DNA from: Streptomyces hydrogenans
GTDB taxonomy: Bacteria; Actinomycetota; Actinomycetes; Streptomycetales; Streptomycetaceae
DNA length: 55,227 nucleotides
Assembly (NCBI RefSeq): GCF_014656075.1
Contig: NZ_BNBS01000052.1
Location: 1-55,227, forward strand
Reading direction: 5' to 3'
In this document: positions 1-8,840 of the stretch, piece after piece
Layout of the letters: every line of letters begins with the position of its first letter
Numbering within the stretch: the first letter of the stretch is position 1
Translations under genes and position numbers: made by a program
Notes under the pieces: generated by a model
Databases searched by the model: none
What the model saw: the letters and a program-made list of their open reading frames with translations, nothing else
What the model was told of the DNA's origin: nothing

Positions 1-892
1 GGGCCGTGCGGGGGGCGGCCTGGGCCGGCGGGGCGTGGACCGGCGCGGGCATGGCGCCGGCCGTCGCGGGCCGGGGGGCGTACTCCCGCCACGCGCCGGA
101 GCCGAACCAGTCGGCGATCGCCTGCGCCGGCGGGCGCTGCTCGGGCTGCTTGGCCAGCAGGCTCAGCAGATACGCCTCGAAGGCGGGCGTGAGGACGACC
201 CCGAGCCGGCTCGGCGGGGTCGGGGCGCTGTCGATGTGCTGGTACAGCAGGGCGGTCGCGGTGTCCGCGCGGAACGGCGGGTGTCCGGTGAGCAGCTGGT
301 AGAGGACGCAGCCCAGCGAGTAGACGTCCGAGGCGGGGGAGGCGGGCTTGCCGAGGGCCCGCTCCGGGGCCAGGTAGAGGCCGGTGCCGACGATCTGGCC
401 GGTCGTGGTCAGCCCGGCCGAGGGGTCGTCGACGAAGCGGGCGATGCCGAAGTCGGCCAGCTTGACCGTGCCCTCGGCGTCCATCAGCAGGTTGCCGGGC
501 TTGATGTCGCGGTGGACCACGCCCTGCCGGTGGGCCGCGGCCAGACCGGCGGCGGCGTGCGCGGCGACCACGGCGACCCGCTCGGCGGGCAGCACCAGCG
601 GATGGGCGGGGGTGGAGCCGAGGCTGTCGCCCTCGACCAGCTCCATCACCAGGAAGAGCTTGCCGTCCCAGGTGCCGAAGTCGAAGACGCCGACGACGTG
701 CGGGTGGCTGAGCCGGGCGGCGGTCTGCGCCTCCAGGCGGAAGCGGTCGGCGCCCGACGGATCGGTGGACTGCGCCAGCATCAGCTTCACGGCGACGGAC
801 CGGCCGAGCACCTCGTCGGTGGCCTGCCACACCTCGCCCATGCCGCCACGGCCGATACACCCGTGAAGCCGATATCGGTCCGCGACCAGCAC
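1..892 (-). CDS. Serine/threonine protein kinase (C-terminus outside window)
   Basis: The reverse-strand reading gives a Hanks-type kinase domain from its N-terminus. There is a glycine-rich loop (GRGGMGEVW), the VAVK lysine, the catalytic loop HRDIKPGN and the DFG of the activation segment (DFGIA). It phosphorylates Ser/Thr on protein substrates; the substrates cannot be told from sequence. The kinase core seems to end before the window edge and is followed by a Pro/Arg/Ala-rich stretch, so a transmembrane or sensor part may lie outside. I chose GTG at 892 because GAAAGGG lies 9 nt upstream; TTG at 913 is an alternative. It is divergent from the glycosyltransferase across about 500 nt. The family call is firm; the truncation is caused by the window. 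Confidence 0.85.
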   Translation of the reverse strand, partial: MLVADRYRLHGCIGRGGMGEVWQATDEVLGRSVAVKLMLAQSTDPSGADRFRLEAQTAARLSHPHVVGVFDFGTWDGKLFLVMELVEGDSLGSTPAHPLVLPAERVAVVAAHAAAGLAAAHRQGVVHRDIKPGNLLMDAEGTVKLADFGIARFVDDPSAGLTTTGQIVGTGLYLAPERALGKPASPASDVYSLGCVLYQLLTGHPPFRADTATALLYQHIDSAPTPPSRLGVVLTPAFEAYLLSLLAKQPEQRPPAQAIADWFGSGAWREYAPRPATAGAMPAPVHAPPAQAAPRTA

Positions 893-1391
893 CAGGAGAC
901 GCCCTTTCGACAATCGATCACTTGACGGCAGAGGACCAGGGTAGAGCCGCCACTTGTGCGCGCTCGCCGCGCTCCCCCCGAAGCGGAGCCGAAACGGAAC
1001 CGGAAGGGAACCGCCGCCGTACGCACGGACGTACGGGAGGGCCCCGGGGGTTCCGCCCGACGGCGGGTTCGGTGGTGGGACCGGTCACAGTGCGGCCACA
1101 AGCCCGGTGACAGGTCCGGTCACAGGGCCGGTGACAGGTCCGGTGGCGAGTCCGTCGACGGATCCGGCGGAGGGTCCGGTGACGGGTCCGGCGGAGGGTC
1201 CGGTGACGGGTCCGGCGGAGGCCCGGTCGCGGCTGCGCCCGCCCTGGCGGCCCCGGTTCACCCCGCCCGCGGCCCCCCGGGTTCCCTCCGGGTACCGCCA
1301 GGGTTCCCGGAGGGTGAACAATGGGTGCCGTGGGGCCGGCGGCTGCCGGCCCGTACGCGAGACCCGACCCCGATCTGGAACGGAGTGGACC
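893..1391. other. Intergenic region between kinase and glycosyltransferase
   Basis: About 500 nt separate the divergent kinase and glycosyltransferase. Long open frames run through on both strands, but they translate to Gly/Ser/Asp or Gly/Pro/Val/Thr repeats with no domain, so I read it as non-coding. It holds a tandem repeat (1173-1220) and an inverted repeat with arms CCCTCCGGG (1284-1292) and CCCGGAGGG (1306-1314). Promoters for both flanking genes must lie here, but I could not assign convincing hexamers. Confidence 0.6.
1173..1220. repeat. 24-bp tandem repeat, two exact copies
   Basis: Two identical adjacent 24-nt units occupy 1173-1196 and 1197-1220; each begins GGTCCGGTGACGGG. Diverged copies of the GGTCCGGTGACA/GGTCCGGCGGA half-units extend upstream to about 1100. 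The repeat is outside any gene I can support. Confidence 0.8.
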
Positions 1392-2270
1392 GTGGCGCGA
1401 CCGCGAGTGGGCGTGGCGGTACTGACGATGGGCACCCGCCCCGCCGAGCTGGGCGCGCTGCTCGACTCGGTGGCGATGCAGGACGAGCCCGCCGCCCGGG
1501 TCGTCGTGGTCGGCAACGGCACGGGTTCGCTGCCCGCGCTCCCCGACGGCGTCACCGGCGTGGAGCTGGCCGAGAACCGCGGGGTCACCGGCGGGCGGAA
1601 CGTGGCGATCGACACCCTCCGCTCCTTCGGCGACGTGGACGTCCTGGTCGACCTCGACGACGACGGCCTGCTGGTCGACACGGACGTCTTCCGCCGTCTG
1701 GTCGACCTGTACGAGACCGAGCCGAAGCTCGGCGTCGTCTCCTTCCGGATCGCCGACGAGACGGGCGAGACCCAGCGCCGGCACATCCCCCGGCTGGGCG
1801 CGAAGGACCCGATGCGCGGCGGTGAGGTCACCACCTTCCTCGGCGGCGGCCACGGCCTGTCGATGCCGATGCTGGACCGCATCGGCGGCTGGCCGGAGGA
1901 CTTCTTCTTCGCGCACGAGGAGACCGACCTGGCCTGGCGCGCGCTCGACGCCGGCTGGCGGATCCGGTACGCGCCCGAGCTGCTGCTCCAGCACCCGAAG
2001 ACCAGCCCGGCCCGGCACGACGTCTACTACCGGATGACCGCCCGCAACCGCGTGTGGCTGGCGAAGCGGAACCTCCCGGCCGCGCTGGTCCCGCTCTACC
2101 TGGTGGTCTGGGTCCTGCTGACGGTCGCCCGCACCCGCTCGGTCCGCGGCCTGCGCTCCTGGTTCGCCGGCTTCGCCGAGGGCCTGAAGGCCCCGGCGGG
2201 CCCGCGCCGCCCGATGCGCTGGTCGACGGTGCTCCGCATGACGAAGCTTGGCCGCCCTCCGATCATCTGA
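1392..2270 (+). CDS. Family 2 glycosyltransferase
   Basis: A 292-residue inverting GT-A glycosyltransferase that transfers a sugar from an NDP-sugar to an unknown acceptor, probably in cell-envelope polysaccharide synthesis. It opens with the Rossmann strand GVAVLTMGTRP, has the metal-binding acidic cluster VDLDDDG near residue 95, and carries the FFAHEETDLAWRALDAGW region typical of rhamnosyltransferase-like GT2 proteins. A hydrophobic segment (ALVPLYLVVWVLLTV) near residue 240 could dock it to the membrane. The GTG at 1392 gives a normal-length N-terminus; the open frame continues upstream only through the repeat region. Its end overlaps the convergent hydrolase by 8 nt. Confidence 0.85.
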   Translation: MARPRVGVAVLTMGTRPAELGALLDSVAMQDEPAARVVVVGNGTGSLPALPDGVTGVELAENRGVTGGRNVAIDTLRSFGDVDVLVDLDDDGLLVDTDVFRRLVDLYETEPKLGVVSFRIADETGETQRRHIPRLGAKDPMRGGEVTTFLGGGHGLSMPMLDRIGGWPEDFFFAHEETDLAWRALDAGWRIRYAPELLLQHPKTSPARHDVYYRMTARNRVWLAKRNLPAALVPLYLVVWVLLTVARTRSVRGLRSWFAGFAEGLKAPAGPRRPMRWSTVLRMTKLGRPPII

Positions 2271-2982
2271 CGCCCCCGACCGTCAGGAACCTCTCCACCG
2301 CGTCCGCCCAGCCCTCCGGGTCCTCCCAGAACGGCAGGTGTCCGGTGGCGAGTTCGGCGGTCCCGGCGCCCGGCACGGCCGCGGCGAGGGCCCGCTGGCG
2401 GGCCGGGGAGACGAGCGGGTCCTCGGCGGTGACGACGACGAGCACCGGCACCGCGAGCCGCCCCAGGTCCTCCCGTACGTCGATCCTCCCGGCCAGCTCC
2501 AGATGGGCCGGGGTGCCGGCGGGCGGGGCGGGGGCGAGCCGCAGCATGGCCCGCAGCCGGTCCGGGTCGGTCGCGTCCAGGAAGGTTCCGCCGAGCCCGT
2601 TCAGCGCCAGGTGCTCGGCGAGCAGCCGGTGCCGTCCGGTCTCGTGCAGCCCCCGCCACAGGGCGAGCGCCAGCCGCATCCGGTGGTCGGGGTACGCGAA
2701 CGGCGCGGTCAGCACCAGGGCGCTGACCCGCTCCGGGTGCCGCACCGCGAGCCGTATCGCCAGCGGGGCGCCGAGCGAGTAGCCGCAGACGGCGAAGGTC
2801 CCGGCCCCGGCGGCGTCCGCGGCGGCCACGAAGCCGTCCACGACCTCGTCCGGCCCGGGCCCGGGTCGGTCGGGCAACTGCCCCCGGACGTACCGGAAGC
2901 GGTCTCCCAGGCGCCTCGTGAGCCCCCCGAAGTGCCCCTCGACGCTTCCCCCGGCCCCGTGCACCAGCAACAGCCCCGTCAC
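2263..2982 (-). CDS. Alpha/beta hydrolase
   Basis: A 239-residue alpha/beta-hydrolase-fold protein. It starts with the oxyanion motif LLVHGAGGS, has the nucleophile elbow GYSLG near residue 70, an acid in VTAEDPLV and a histidine in TGHLPFWEDP, so the Ser-Asp-His triad is complete. The substrate is unknown; the family covers esterases, lipases and C-C hydrolases. It contains no signal peptide and is probably cytoplasmic. The last 8 nt overlap the 3' end of the convergent glycosyltransferase, leaving no room for a terminator between them. Confidence 0.82.
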   Translation of the reverse strand: MTGLLLVHGAGGSVEGHFGGLTRRLGDRFRYVRGQLPDRPGPGPDEVVDGFVAAADAAGAGTFAVCGYSLGAPLAIRLAVRHPERVSALVLTAPFAYPDHRMRLALALWRGLHETGRHRLLAEHLALNGLGGTFLDATDPDRLRAMLRLAPAPPAGTPAHLELAGRIDVREDLGRLAVPVLVVVTAEDPLVSPARQRALAAAVPGAGTAELATGHLPFWEDPEGWADAVERFLTVGGVR

Positions 2983-3060
2983 CGCAACCCCTCACCCGTA
3001 CCCACGACTTGGCCCCGCCCTGCCTATCACGGCGGGAACGGGGCCTGGTCGTGCGGGTGA

Positions 3061-4596
3061 TCAGTCGGTGATCTCCACCTTCCCGTTCACCGAGGGCGAC
3101 ACCGGGGGAGCCGCCGCCGGGGCGCCGGCCGCCTTGGCGGTGAACCCCTGGAGCAGGGACGCGAGGTCGACTCCCGTGGTGGACGAGAGGAGTTCGACGC
3201 CCTGGGCGACGTTGTCCGTCACGGTGCGGGTCAGCCGGCTCGCGCCGTCCGTGGAGATGACGGTCATCTTGTCGACGGCGGCCAGCGGCTCCGCGGCCTT
3301 GCCGACGACCTGCGGCAGCACCTCCACCAGCATCTGGAGCACGGCCGCGTCGCCGTACCGCTCGAACGCGTCGGCCCGCTTGTGCATGGCCTCCGCCTCG
3401 GCGGCGCCCTTCGCCGCGATGGCACCGGCCTCCGCGTCGCCCTCCAGCCGGACGGCCTCCGCGATGGCCGCACGGCGGGCCCGCTCGGCCTCACCGCGCT
3501 TGGCGCCCTCGATGGCCTCGGCCTCCGCCAGGGCCTGGCGGCGCTGCTTCTCGCCCTCACCGGTGAGCCGGGCCCGCTCGGCCTCGGCCTCGGCCGCCGC
3601 GATGGCCGCCATCCGCTCGGCCTCGGCCTGCTTCACCCGGGCGGTGCGCTGCGCCTCCGCCTGCTGCTCGGCCTCGTACCGCTTGGCGTCGGCGGGCTTG
3701 CGGACCTGGGTGTCGAGCTGGCGGTCGGTCAGCGCCGCCTGCCGGGCGGCGACCTTCTCCTGCTCGGCGAGGATGTCCTGCTGGCGGGCGGCCTCGGCGA
3801 GCGGGCCCGCGGCGTTGGCCTGGGCGGCGGCCTCGTCGGTCTGCGCCTTGATCTCGGCCTGCTTCAGGTACAGCGTCCGCTGGGCGACCGCGATCTCCTC
3901 CTCGGCCTTCAGCCGGGCCTGCTCGGCGGCGCGCCGGGCCTCGGCCTCGGCGATGTCGGCCTCCTGCTTGGCGCGGGCGGCCTCGGGCCGGCCCAGGTCC
4001 TCCAGGTAGGAGCCCTCGGTGGTGATGTCCTGGATCTGGAAGGCGTCGAGGACCAGGCCCTGCCCGGAGAGGCTCGCCTCGGCCTCCTCGGCGACCTGTC
4101 CGGCGAAGGCGGCCCGGTCGCGGATGATGTCCTCGACCGACATCCGGCCGACGATGGACCGCAGCGCGCCGGACAGCACCTCCTGGGTGAAGCCGACGAT
4201 GCCGTCCTGCTGCATCAGGAAGCGCTGGGCGGCAGCGCGGATGGAGTCCTCGGTGCCGCCGACCTTGACGATCGCGACGCCCTCCAGGTTGGCCTTCACG
4301 CCGCGCAGGGTGACGGCGCCGCGGACGGCGATCGGGATGTGCCGGCTGGAGAGGTCGAGGGTGAACTTCTGCTGCACGAACGGCACGACGAACACGCCGC
4401 CGCCGACGACGACCTTCTGGCCGCTGTTGTCGGTGTAGACGCGGCCGGTCGCCGGATCGGTGGCCTTCTGGCCGCGCCGGCCGGTGATGATGAACGCCTC
4501 GCTCGGACCCGCGACCTTGTAGCGGGTGACGACGGCGAGGGCGAGCAGGACGACGAGGACGACGATGCCCACCACAGCGGTGAGGACAGGGCTCAT
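3061..4596 (-). CDS. Flotillin-like SPFH-domain membrane protein
   Basis: A 511-residue flotillin homologue. An N-terminal membrane helix (residues about 5-25) is followed by an SPFH/band-7 domain to about residue 200, then a long Glu/Ala-rich coiled coil with repeated EAEA and AEAERA blocks (about 200-400) and a Gly/Ala/Pro tail. Flotillins scaffold ordered membrane microdomains. The NfeD-like gene lies 61 nt upstream on the same strand, the usual flotillin-NfeD pairing (as in Bacillus floT/yuaF), which supports a shared membrane-organising role. ATG at 4596 has a GGGG-rich sequence upstream. Confidence 0.88.
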   Translation of the reverse strand: MSPVLTAVVGIVVLVVLLALAVVTRYKVAGPSEAFIITGRRGQKATDPATGRVYTDNSGQKVVVGGGVFVVPFVQQKFTLDLSSRHIPIAVRGAVTLRGVKANLEGVAIVKVGGTEDSIRAAAQRFLMQQDGIVGFTQEVLSGALRSIVGRMSVEDIIRDRAAFAGQVAEEAEASLSGQGLVLDAFQIQDITTEGSYLEDLGRPEAARAKQEADIAEAEARRAAEQARLKAEEEIAVAQRTLYLKQAEIKAQTDEAAAQANAAGPLAEAARQQDILAEQEKVAARQAALTDRQLDTQVRKPADAKRYEAEQQAEAQRTARVKQAEAERMAAIAAAEAEAERARLTGEGEKQRRQALAEAEAIEGAKRGEAERARRAAIAEAVRLEGDAEAGAIAAKGAAEAEAMHKRADAFERYGDAAVLQMLVEVLPQVVGKAAEPLAAVDKMTVISTDGASRLTRTVTDNVAQGVELLSSTTGVDLASLLQGFTAKAAGAPAAAPPVSPSVNGKVEITD

Positions 4597-4657
4597 GACG
4601 AAACCCCCTTCGGTCGGATTCAGCGGAGGGACGACGGCCGGAGCCGGCGGGCGACGG

Positions 4658-5161
4658 TCAGCGGTCGACGGGACGCACGAGGACGGAGGTCGGCGAGAGG
4701 ACCGACTCGACCCACACCTCGGTGCCGCGCGGCACCGGCCCGGCCGCCCGGGCCGCGTACTTCACGGGCTGGCCGGCGAGGTGCAGCAGCACCTCGCCGT
4801 AGCCGTCCGCGGGCACGGCGGTGACCACGGAGCCGGAGCTGCCGGTCAGGTCCTCGCCGCGCGGTGCGGGCGCGCCCGGGTCGTGCAGCAGGGCCCGGCT
4901 GAACCGCCAGGTCACCCACCCGACACCGACCCCCGCGACCGCGCCCGCACCGGTGGCGACCCCCGCCCCCGTGCCGGTCGTGCCGAGCACGAGCGCCCCG
5001 GTGAAGCCGAGTGCCGAGAGGAACCCGGCGACCACCGGCAGCGACAGGAACCCGTCCAGCCCCCCCACGCCGTCGAAGAGTCCTTCCAGGACCCCGTCGA
5101 AGACCAGGCTCAGGACGAGCATCAGCAGACCACCGATGCCGAGACCGAGAAACCAGACCAT
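4658..5161 (-). CDS. NfeD-like membrane protein, flotillin partner
   Basis: A 167-residue protein with two or three hydrophobic helices in the first 100 residues and a small C-terminal beta-rich (OB-fold-like) domain: PRGEDL..GSSGSVVTAVPADGYGEV..PRGTEVWVESV. This is the layout of short NfeD/YuaF proteins that work with flotillins. ATG at 5161 is preceded by AAGGAG with 8-nt spacing, so I prefer it over the longer frame that begins at 5251. It is probably cotranscribed with the flotillin gene downstream. Confidence 0.75.
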   Translation of the reverse strand: MVWFLGLGIGGLLMLVLSLVFDGVLEGLFDGVGGLDGFLSLPVVAGFLSALGFTGALVLGTTGTGAGVATGAGAVAGVGVGWVTWRFSRALLHDPGAPAPRGEDLTGSSGSVVTAVPADGYGEVLLHLAGQPVKYAARAAGPVPRGTEVWVESVLSPTSVLVRPVDR

Positions 5162-5301
5162 GTCCCCGCTCCTTCGGCCGCCGTGTCCTGTCCGCCGTCC
5201 AGAGGATCGTTTCACCGCACAGGCATCCCCCGCATTGCCGGTGACCGGCAATCTTTACGCGTTCTTGATGCCGTCCCGAAACGGACGGGCCGCCCGGAGG
5301 C

Positions 5302-6360
5302 TCACAGCTCCTCGTCGGGCCAGCCGAGCAGCCGGGCCCCGATCGCGGCCGTCTGGAGCGTGTACCGCTGCGTCGGATCGCCGGGATCCGCGCCGGTGAG
5401 CCGGTGGATCCGGTCCAGCCGGTACGTGACGGCCCGCACGCTCAGGTCGAGCCGGCGGGCGGCCTCGGTGGTGACGCAGCCCGCGTCGAAGTAGGCGTGC
5501 AGGGTGTCGAGCAGCGGCCGCGCGCCGCCCCGAGCACCGGCGAGCGGCCCCAGCACGGTCCGGACGAGGTCGGCCATGGCCTGCCGGTCCCGCCCGAGGA
5601 CGGGGTAGACCAGCAGGTCGGCGGCGTACAGCACGGGCCCGTCGAGCCCGATGCGGTCGGCGAGGTCGAGCGCGCCGAGCGCCTCCTCGTAGGAGTGGAC
5701 GACGCCGCCGGCGCCCGGGTGCGACCGCCCGATCGCGACGAGGCTGCCGTCGGCGGCCGCGTACGTCTGCTTGGCGAAGTGGGCGAGGACCTCGGGCTCG
5801 TCGGCGGGGGCGACGCAGATCAGCCGCCCGTCCTTGGTGGTGAGCAGGATCCGCCGGGTGCCGAAGCGGGCGAGCAGCGAGGACTCCACGCCCCGCGAGA
5901 CCGGCGCCCCGTCCCCGAAGGGCTCGGGCGCCTGCGCGACGGCCACCGCGTGCGCGTGCGACAGCAGCAGCCCGAACCGCTCGGCCCGCTCGGCCAGCCG
6001 CCCCAGGTTGCTGCGCCCGTACAGTAGGTCGTCCACGAACTCCCGCCGCGCGGCCTCCTCCTGCCGCACCGCCAGCTTCTGCGCCCGCTCGTGCCCCTCG
6101 GCGAAGGCGTCGACGGCCTGCTCGACCGCGCCGAGCAGCAGATCGGGATCGGTCCCCCGGGGCAGCCCGCCCCGCACCACCCGCGCGGCGGCCAGATGGG
6201 CCCGCACCAGCGCCCGCAGCCCGATCCCCGCCTCGGCCGCCCGCTCCCCCCGGGCCCGCAGCCCCTCCAGCTCCGCACGGCTCAGCCGCCGCCCGGTGGC
6301 GCACACCCCGGCGAGGATCGCGTCGTACCCGTCGAGGTACGCCTCGTACGGTTCGGTCAT
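5302..6360 (-). CDS. PucR/CdaR-type transcriptional regulator
   Basis: A 352-residue regulator. The C-terminal part carries the PucR-family helix-turn-helix: LLDTLHAYFDAGCVTTEAARRL followed by VRAVTYRLDRIHRLTG. The centre resembles the GGDEF-like CdaR domain and the N-terminus is helical. Relatives control purine, sugar-acid or amino-acid catabolism; no catabolic genes lie next to it, so its target is unknown. It is transcribed toward the NfeD/flotillin pair from 140 nt away and could regulate it or simply be separate. Confidence 0.85.
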   Translation of the reverse strand: MTEPYEAYLDGYDAILAGVCATGRRLSRAELEGLRARGERAAEAGIGLRALVRAHLAAARVVRGGLPRGTDPDLLLGAVEQAVDAFAEGHERAQKLAVRQEEAARREFVDDLLYGRSNLGRLAERAERFGLLLSHAHAVAVAQAPEPFGDGAPVSRGVESSLLARFGTRRILLTTKDGRLICVAPADEPEVLAHFAKQTYAAADGSLVAIGRSHPGAGGVVHSYEEALGALDLADRIGLDGPVLYAADLLVYPVLGRDRQAMADLVRTVLGPLAGARGGARPLLDTLHAYFDAGCVTTEAARRLDLSVRAVTYRLDRIHRLTGADPGDPTQRYTLQTAAIGARLLGWPDEEL

Positions 6361-6397
6361 GGTCGGCTCCGCCCCCTGCTCGGCCCCGGAAACGACT

Positions 6398-6431
6398 CAG
6401 GGCCCGACCCGCTTGCGCGGATCAGGCCCTG
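6398..6431 (-). terminator. Probable terminator of tRNA-Pro
   Basis: On the minus strand a 15-bp stem (CAGGGCCTGATCCGC paired with GCGGGTCGGGCCCTG, two G-U pairs) is closed by a GCAA tetraloop. It starts 12 nt after the tRNA 3' end and there is no U-tract, as is common in Streptomyces. Confidence 0.65.
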
Positions 6432-6443
6432 AACCTTTGGCTG

Positions 6444-6517
6444 TCGGGGTGGCGGGATTTGAACCCACGACCTCTTCGTCCCGAACGAAGCGCGCTGCCA
6501 AGCTGCGCTACACCCCG
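6444..6517 (-). tRNA. tRNA-Pro, anticodon CGG
   Basis: A complete 74-nt cloverleaf reads on the minus strand. The acceptor arm CGGGGTG pairs with CACCCCG plus discriminator A. The anticodon stem CTTCG/CGAAG encloses loop TTCGGGA, giving anticodon CGG for proline codon CCG. The T-arm is GTGGGTTCAAATCCCGC. CCA is not encoded. CCG is a heavily used proline codon in high-GC genomes. Confidence 0.97.
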
Positions 6518-6555
6518 ATGTCGCTGTTCTGTTCTTCACGTCCCGGCGACATCGA

Positions 6556-7239
6556 TTACTTTAGCCCACCGGCGCCCAGAGACGAAATCCGGTTACGGCG
6601 CCCCGCCACCGCGGGTCGGAAGCGGTCGGCCGCGACGAGCAGCAGGCCGAGGGCGTAGAAGGCGAGACCCAGGACGAGGGCGTTGACCAGGACGCCGGCG
6701 TAGCCGTGCGCGGTCACGTCGATGAAGGGGTACGTGTAGCGGGTCCGGGCGCCGTCCGGGAGCAGCGCGCCGCGGACGAGGGCGAAGGCCAGGTAGCCGC
6801 CGGGCGCGGCGAGCCACAGCGCGGCGTGGCGGGGGCGGAGGGCGCCGGGCGGGGTGAGGAGCAGCCAGTCCAGGGCGACGCCGAGCGGGGTCACGGTGTG
6901 CAGGAGCTGGTTGGCGACGGCCCGGGCGCCGGTGAGGCGGGCGATGTCGGCGGCCTGGTTGAAGGAGCTCGACGGGTTGTCGAGGACCAGGTGGAAGACG
7001 AGCCCGACGATCGTGATGCAGAGCAGCACCCCGCCGGTCCACACGGCCGGCGGCGGCGGGCGGCCGGTCCAGGCGCGGGCGGCGCCCAGGCCGAGGACGA
7101 CGGCGACGGCCGTGTTGGACCAGATGGTGAAGAAGCTGAAGACGACCAGGGGGTTCCCCTGGACGCACTCGATCACGATGCCGGTCGCCGCGGCCAGGGC
7201 GATCAGGCCGCGGACGACGGCGGTGAAACGGTTCGGCAT
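6556..7239 (-). CDS. Pr6Pr family integral membrane protein
   Basis: A 227-residue polytopic membrane protein with about six hydrophobic helices. It carries the Pr6Pr-type features FSFFTIWSNTAVAV in helix 2, a central VTPLGVALDWLL and a late YPFIDVTAHGYAGVLVNAL. The family is found in actinobacteria and distantly resembles eukaryotic FAR-17a/AIG1 proteins; no biochemical role is established for the bacterial members. It sits upstream of tRNA-Pro and is 40 nt from the stop of the metallophosphoesterase, so it could be read from that promoter. Confidence 0.78.
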   Translation of the reverse strand: MPNRFTAVVRGLIALAAATGIVIECVQGNPLVVFSFFTIWSNTAVAVVLGLGAARAWTGRPPPPAVWTGGVLLCITIVGLVFHLVLDNPSSSFNQAADIARLTGARAVANQLLHTVTPLGVALDWLLLTPPGALRPRHAALWLAAPGGYLAFALVRGALLPDGARTRYTYPFIDVTAHGYAGVLVNALVLGLAFYALGLLLVAADRFRPAVAGRRNRISSLGAGGLK

Positions 7240-7279
7240 GCGTTCACGGTACGGGGACGGGCCCGCCCCCGCCCGGAGT

Positions 7280-8218
7280 TCAGGCGCGTGCCGTCAGCGT
7301 GAGCAGCGTCGCCTCGGGCGGGCAGGCGAAGCGGACCGGGGTGAAGCGGTTCGTGCCGCAGCCCGCCGAGACGTGCAGGTAGGAGGTGTGGCCGCCGGCG
7401 GTGTGGGTGGAGAGGCCCTTCACCCGGTCGGTGTCGAGGTCGCAGTTGGTGACGAGGGCCCCGTAGAAGGGGACGCACAGCTGTCCGCCGTGGGTGTGCC
7501 CGGCCAGGACCAGCTCGTAGCCGTCGGCGGCGAAGGCGTCGAGGACCCGCAGGTAGGGGGCGTGCACGATGCCCATCGAGAAGTCCGCCGCGGCGTCGGG
7601 GCCGCCGGCCACCCGCTCGTACCGGTCCCGCTTGATGTGCGGGTCGTCGAGGCCGGTGAAGGCCAGGTCGCCCTGGGGCAGCTTGAGCGCCCCGCGGGTG
7701 TTGGTGAGGTCCACCCAGCCGGCCGCGTCGAAGGCGTCCTTGATCCCCTCCCAGGGGTTGTGGACGGCGCCGACGACCGGCTTGTTGCCGTTCAGCCCGT
7801 GCCGGCCCTGGACCTTCTCCAGGAGGTAGCGGGCCGGGTTGCGGAAACGGGGGCCGTAGTAGTCGTTGGAGCCGAAGACGTAGACGCCGGGGAACTCCAT
7901 CAGCGGGCCCAGCGCGTCCAGCAGCTCGGGCACGGCCTCGGTGTCGGAGAGGTTGTCGCCGGTGTTCACGACGAAGTCGGGGCGCAGCCCGGCGAGCTTC
8001 TGCAGCCAGGCGCGCTTCTTGTCCTGGCCGCACACCATGTGCACGTCGGAGACCTGGAGGACCCGCAGGTCGTCCATGCCCGGCGGCAGGACGGGGATCG
8101 TGATCCGGCGGAGCCGGAAGGAGCGGGCCTCGAAGCCCGCCGCGTAGACGAGTCCTGCCGCGGCCGTGGCCGCGACACCTGCCGTGATCTTCAGGGGGAT
8201 GCCGTACCGTGCGCGCAT
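7280..8218 (-). CDS. Membrane-anchored metallophosphoesterase
   Basis: A 312-residue calcineurin-like phosphoesterase. An N-terminal hydrophobic helix (about residues 10-28) is followed by the metal-binding motifs in order: VSDVHM, NTGDN, GSND (the family usually has GNHD; here Ser replaces Asn) and GHTHGG. It hydrolyses phosphomonoesters or diesters, perhaps on lipids or cyclic nucleotides. ATG at 8218 (MRARYG) is chosen because the upstream extension overlaps the divergent gene's promoter region. A metallophosphoesterase also adjoins the PBP gene in mycobacteria (recalled as Rv3683). Confidence 0.85.
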   Translation of the reverse strand: MRARYGIPLKITAGVAATAAAGLVYAAGFEARSFRLRRITIPVLPPGMDDLRVLQVSDVHMVCGQDKKRAWLQKLAGLRPDFVVNTGDNLSDTEAVPELLDALGPLMEFPGVYVFGSNDYYGPRFRNPARYLLEKVQGRHGLNGNKPVVGAVHNPWEGIKDAFDAAGWVDLTNTRGALKLPQGDLAFTGLDDPHIKRDRYERVAGGPDAAADFSMGIVHAPYLRVLDAFAADGYELVLAGHTHGGQLCVPFYGALVTNCDLDTDRVKGLSTHTAGGHTSYLHVSAGCGTNRFTPVRFACPPEATLLTLTARA

Positions 8219-8292
8219 CCCCCCATCGTTCCAGACCCGCGAGGCGGAAATGGACGGGCGGGGTGCCGCGACCACCTGCCACACTTGACGCC

Positions 8293-8757
8293 ATGACCAC
8301 GCTCAAGGCACGACTGAAGGACGACCTCAACGCCGCGATCAAGGACCGCGACGAACTGCGCTCCTCGACCCTGCGGCTGACCATCGCCGCGATCACCAAG
8401 GAGGAGGTCGCGGGCAAGACCAAGCGCGAGCTCTCCGAGGACGAGGTGCAGAAGGTGATCGCCAAGGAGGCGAAGAAGCGCCGCGAGGCCGCGGACGCCT
8501 TCGAGCAGGGCGGTCGCGCGGAGTCCGCCGAGCGCGAGCGGGCGGAGGGCGTCCTGCTCGACGCGTACCTGCCGAAGCAGCTCTCCGACGAGGAGCTGGA
8601 CGGCATCGTCGCCGCCGCCGTCGAGGAGGCGAAGGCCGCCGGCGCCGAGGGCCCGCGTGCCATGGGCGCCGTCATGAAGATCGTGAACCCGAAGGTGGCC
8701 GGCCAGGCCGAGGGCGGCCGCGTGGCCGCCTCGGTGAAGAAGCTGCTCGCGGGCTGA
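8293..8757 (+). CDS. GatB/YqeY domain protein
   Basis: A 154-residue helical protein of the YqeY family, related to the C-terminal tRNA-binding domain of GatB. It begins MTTLKARLKDDL, has the conserved SSTLRLTIAAI helix and a central KRELSEDEVQKVI segment, and ends with a basic VKKLLAG. The role of free-standing YqeY is not settled; tRNA-dependent amidotransferase-related binding is the usual guess. It is divergent from the metallophosphoesterase 74 nt away and ends before a strong terminator. Confidence 0.85.
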   Translation: MTTLKARLKDDLNAAIKDRDELRSSTLRLTIAAITKEEVAGKTKRELSEDEVQKVIAKEAKKRREAADAFEQGGRAESAERERAEGVLLDAYLPKQLSDEELDGIVAAAVEEAKAAGAEGPRAMGAVMKIVNPKVAGQAEGGRVAASVKKLLAG

Positions 8758-8840
8758 ACCCGCGCCCGGGACCACGGGGAGCGGGCCGCGCCCGCACCGG
8801 ACCGCCGTGAGCGGGCCCTGCCCGTGCCCGTGCCATGACG

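Noticed and set aside
954..1391. N-terminal extension of the glycosyltransferase through the repeats
   Set aside because: The frame is open, but the added sequence is repeat-derived Gly/Pro/Thr and the GT2 fold begins at GTG 1392.
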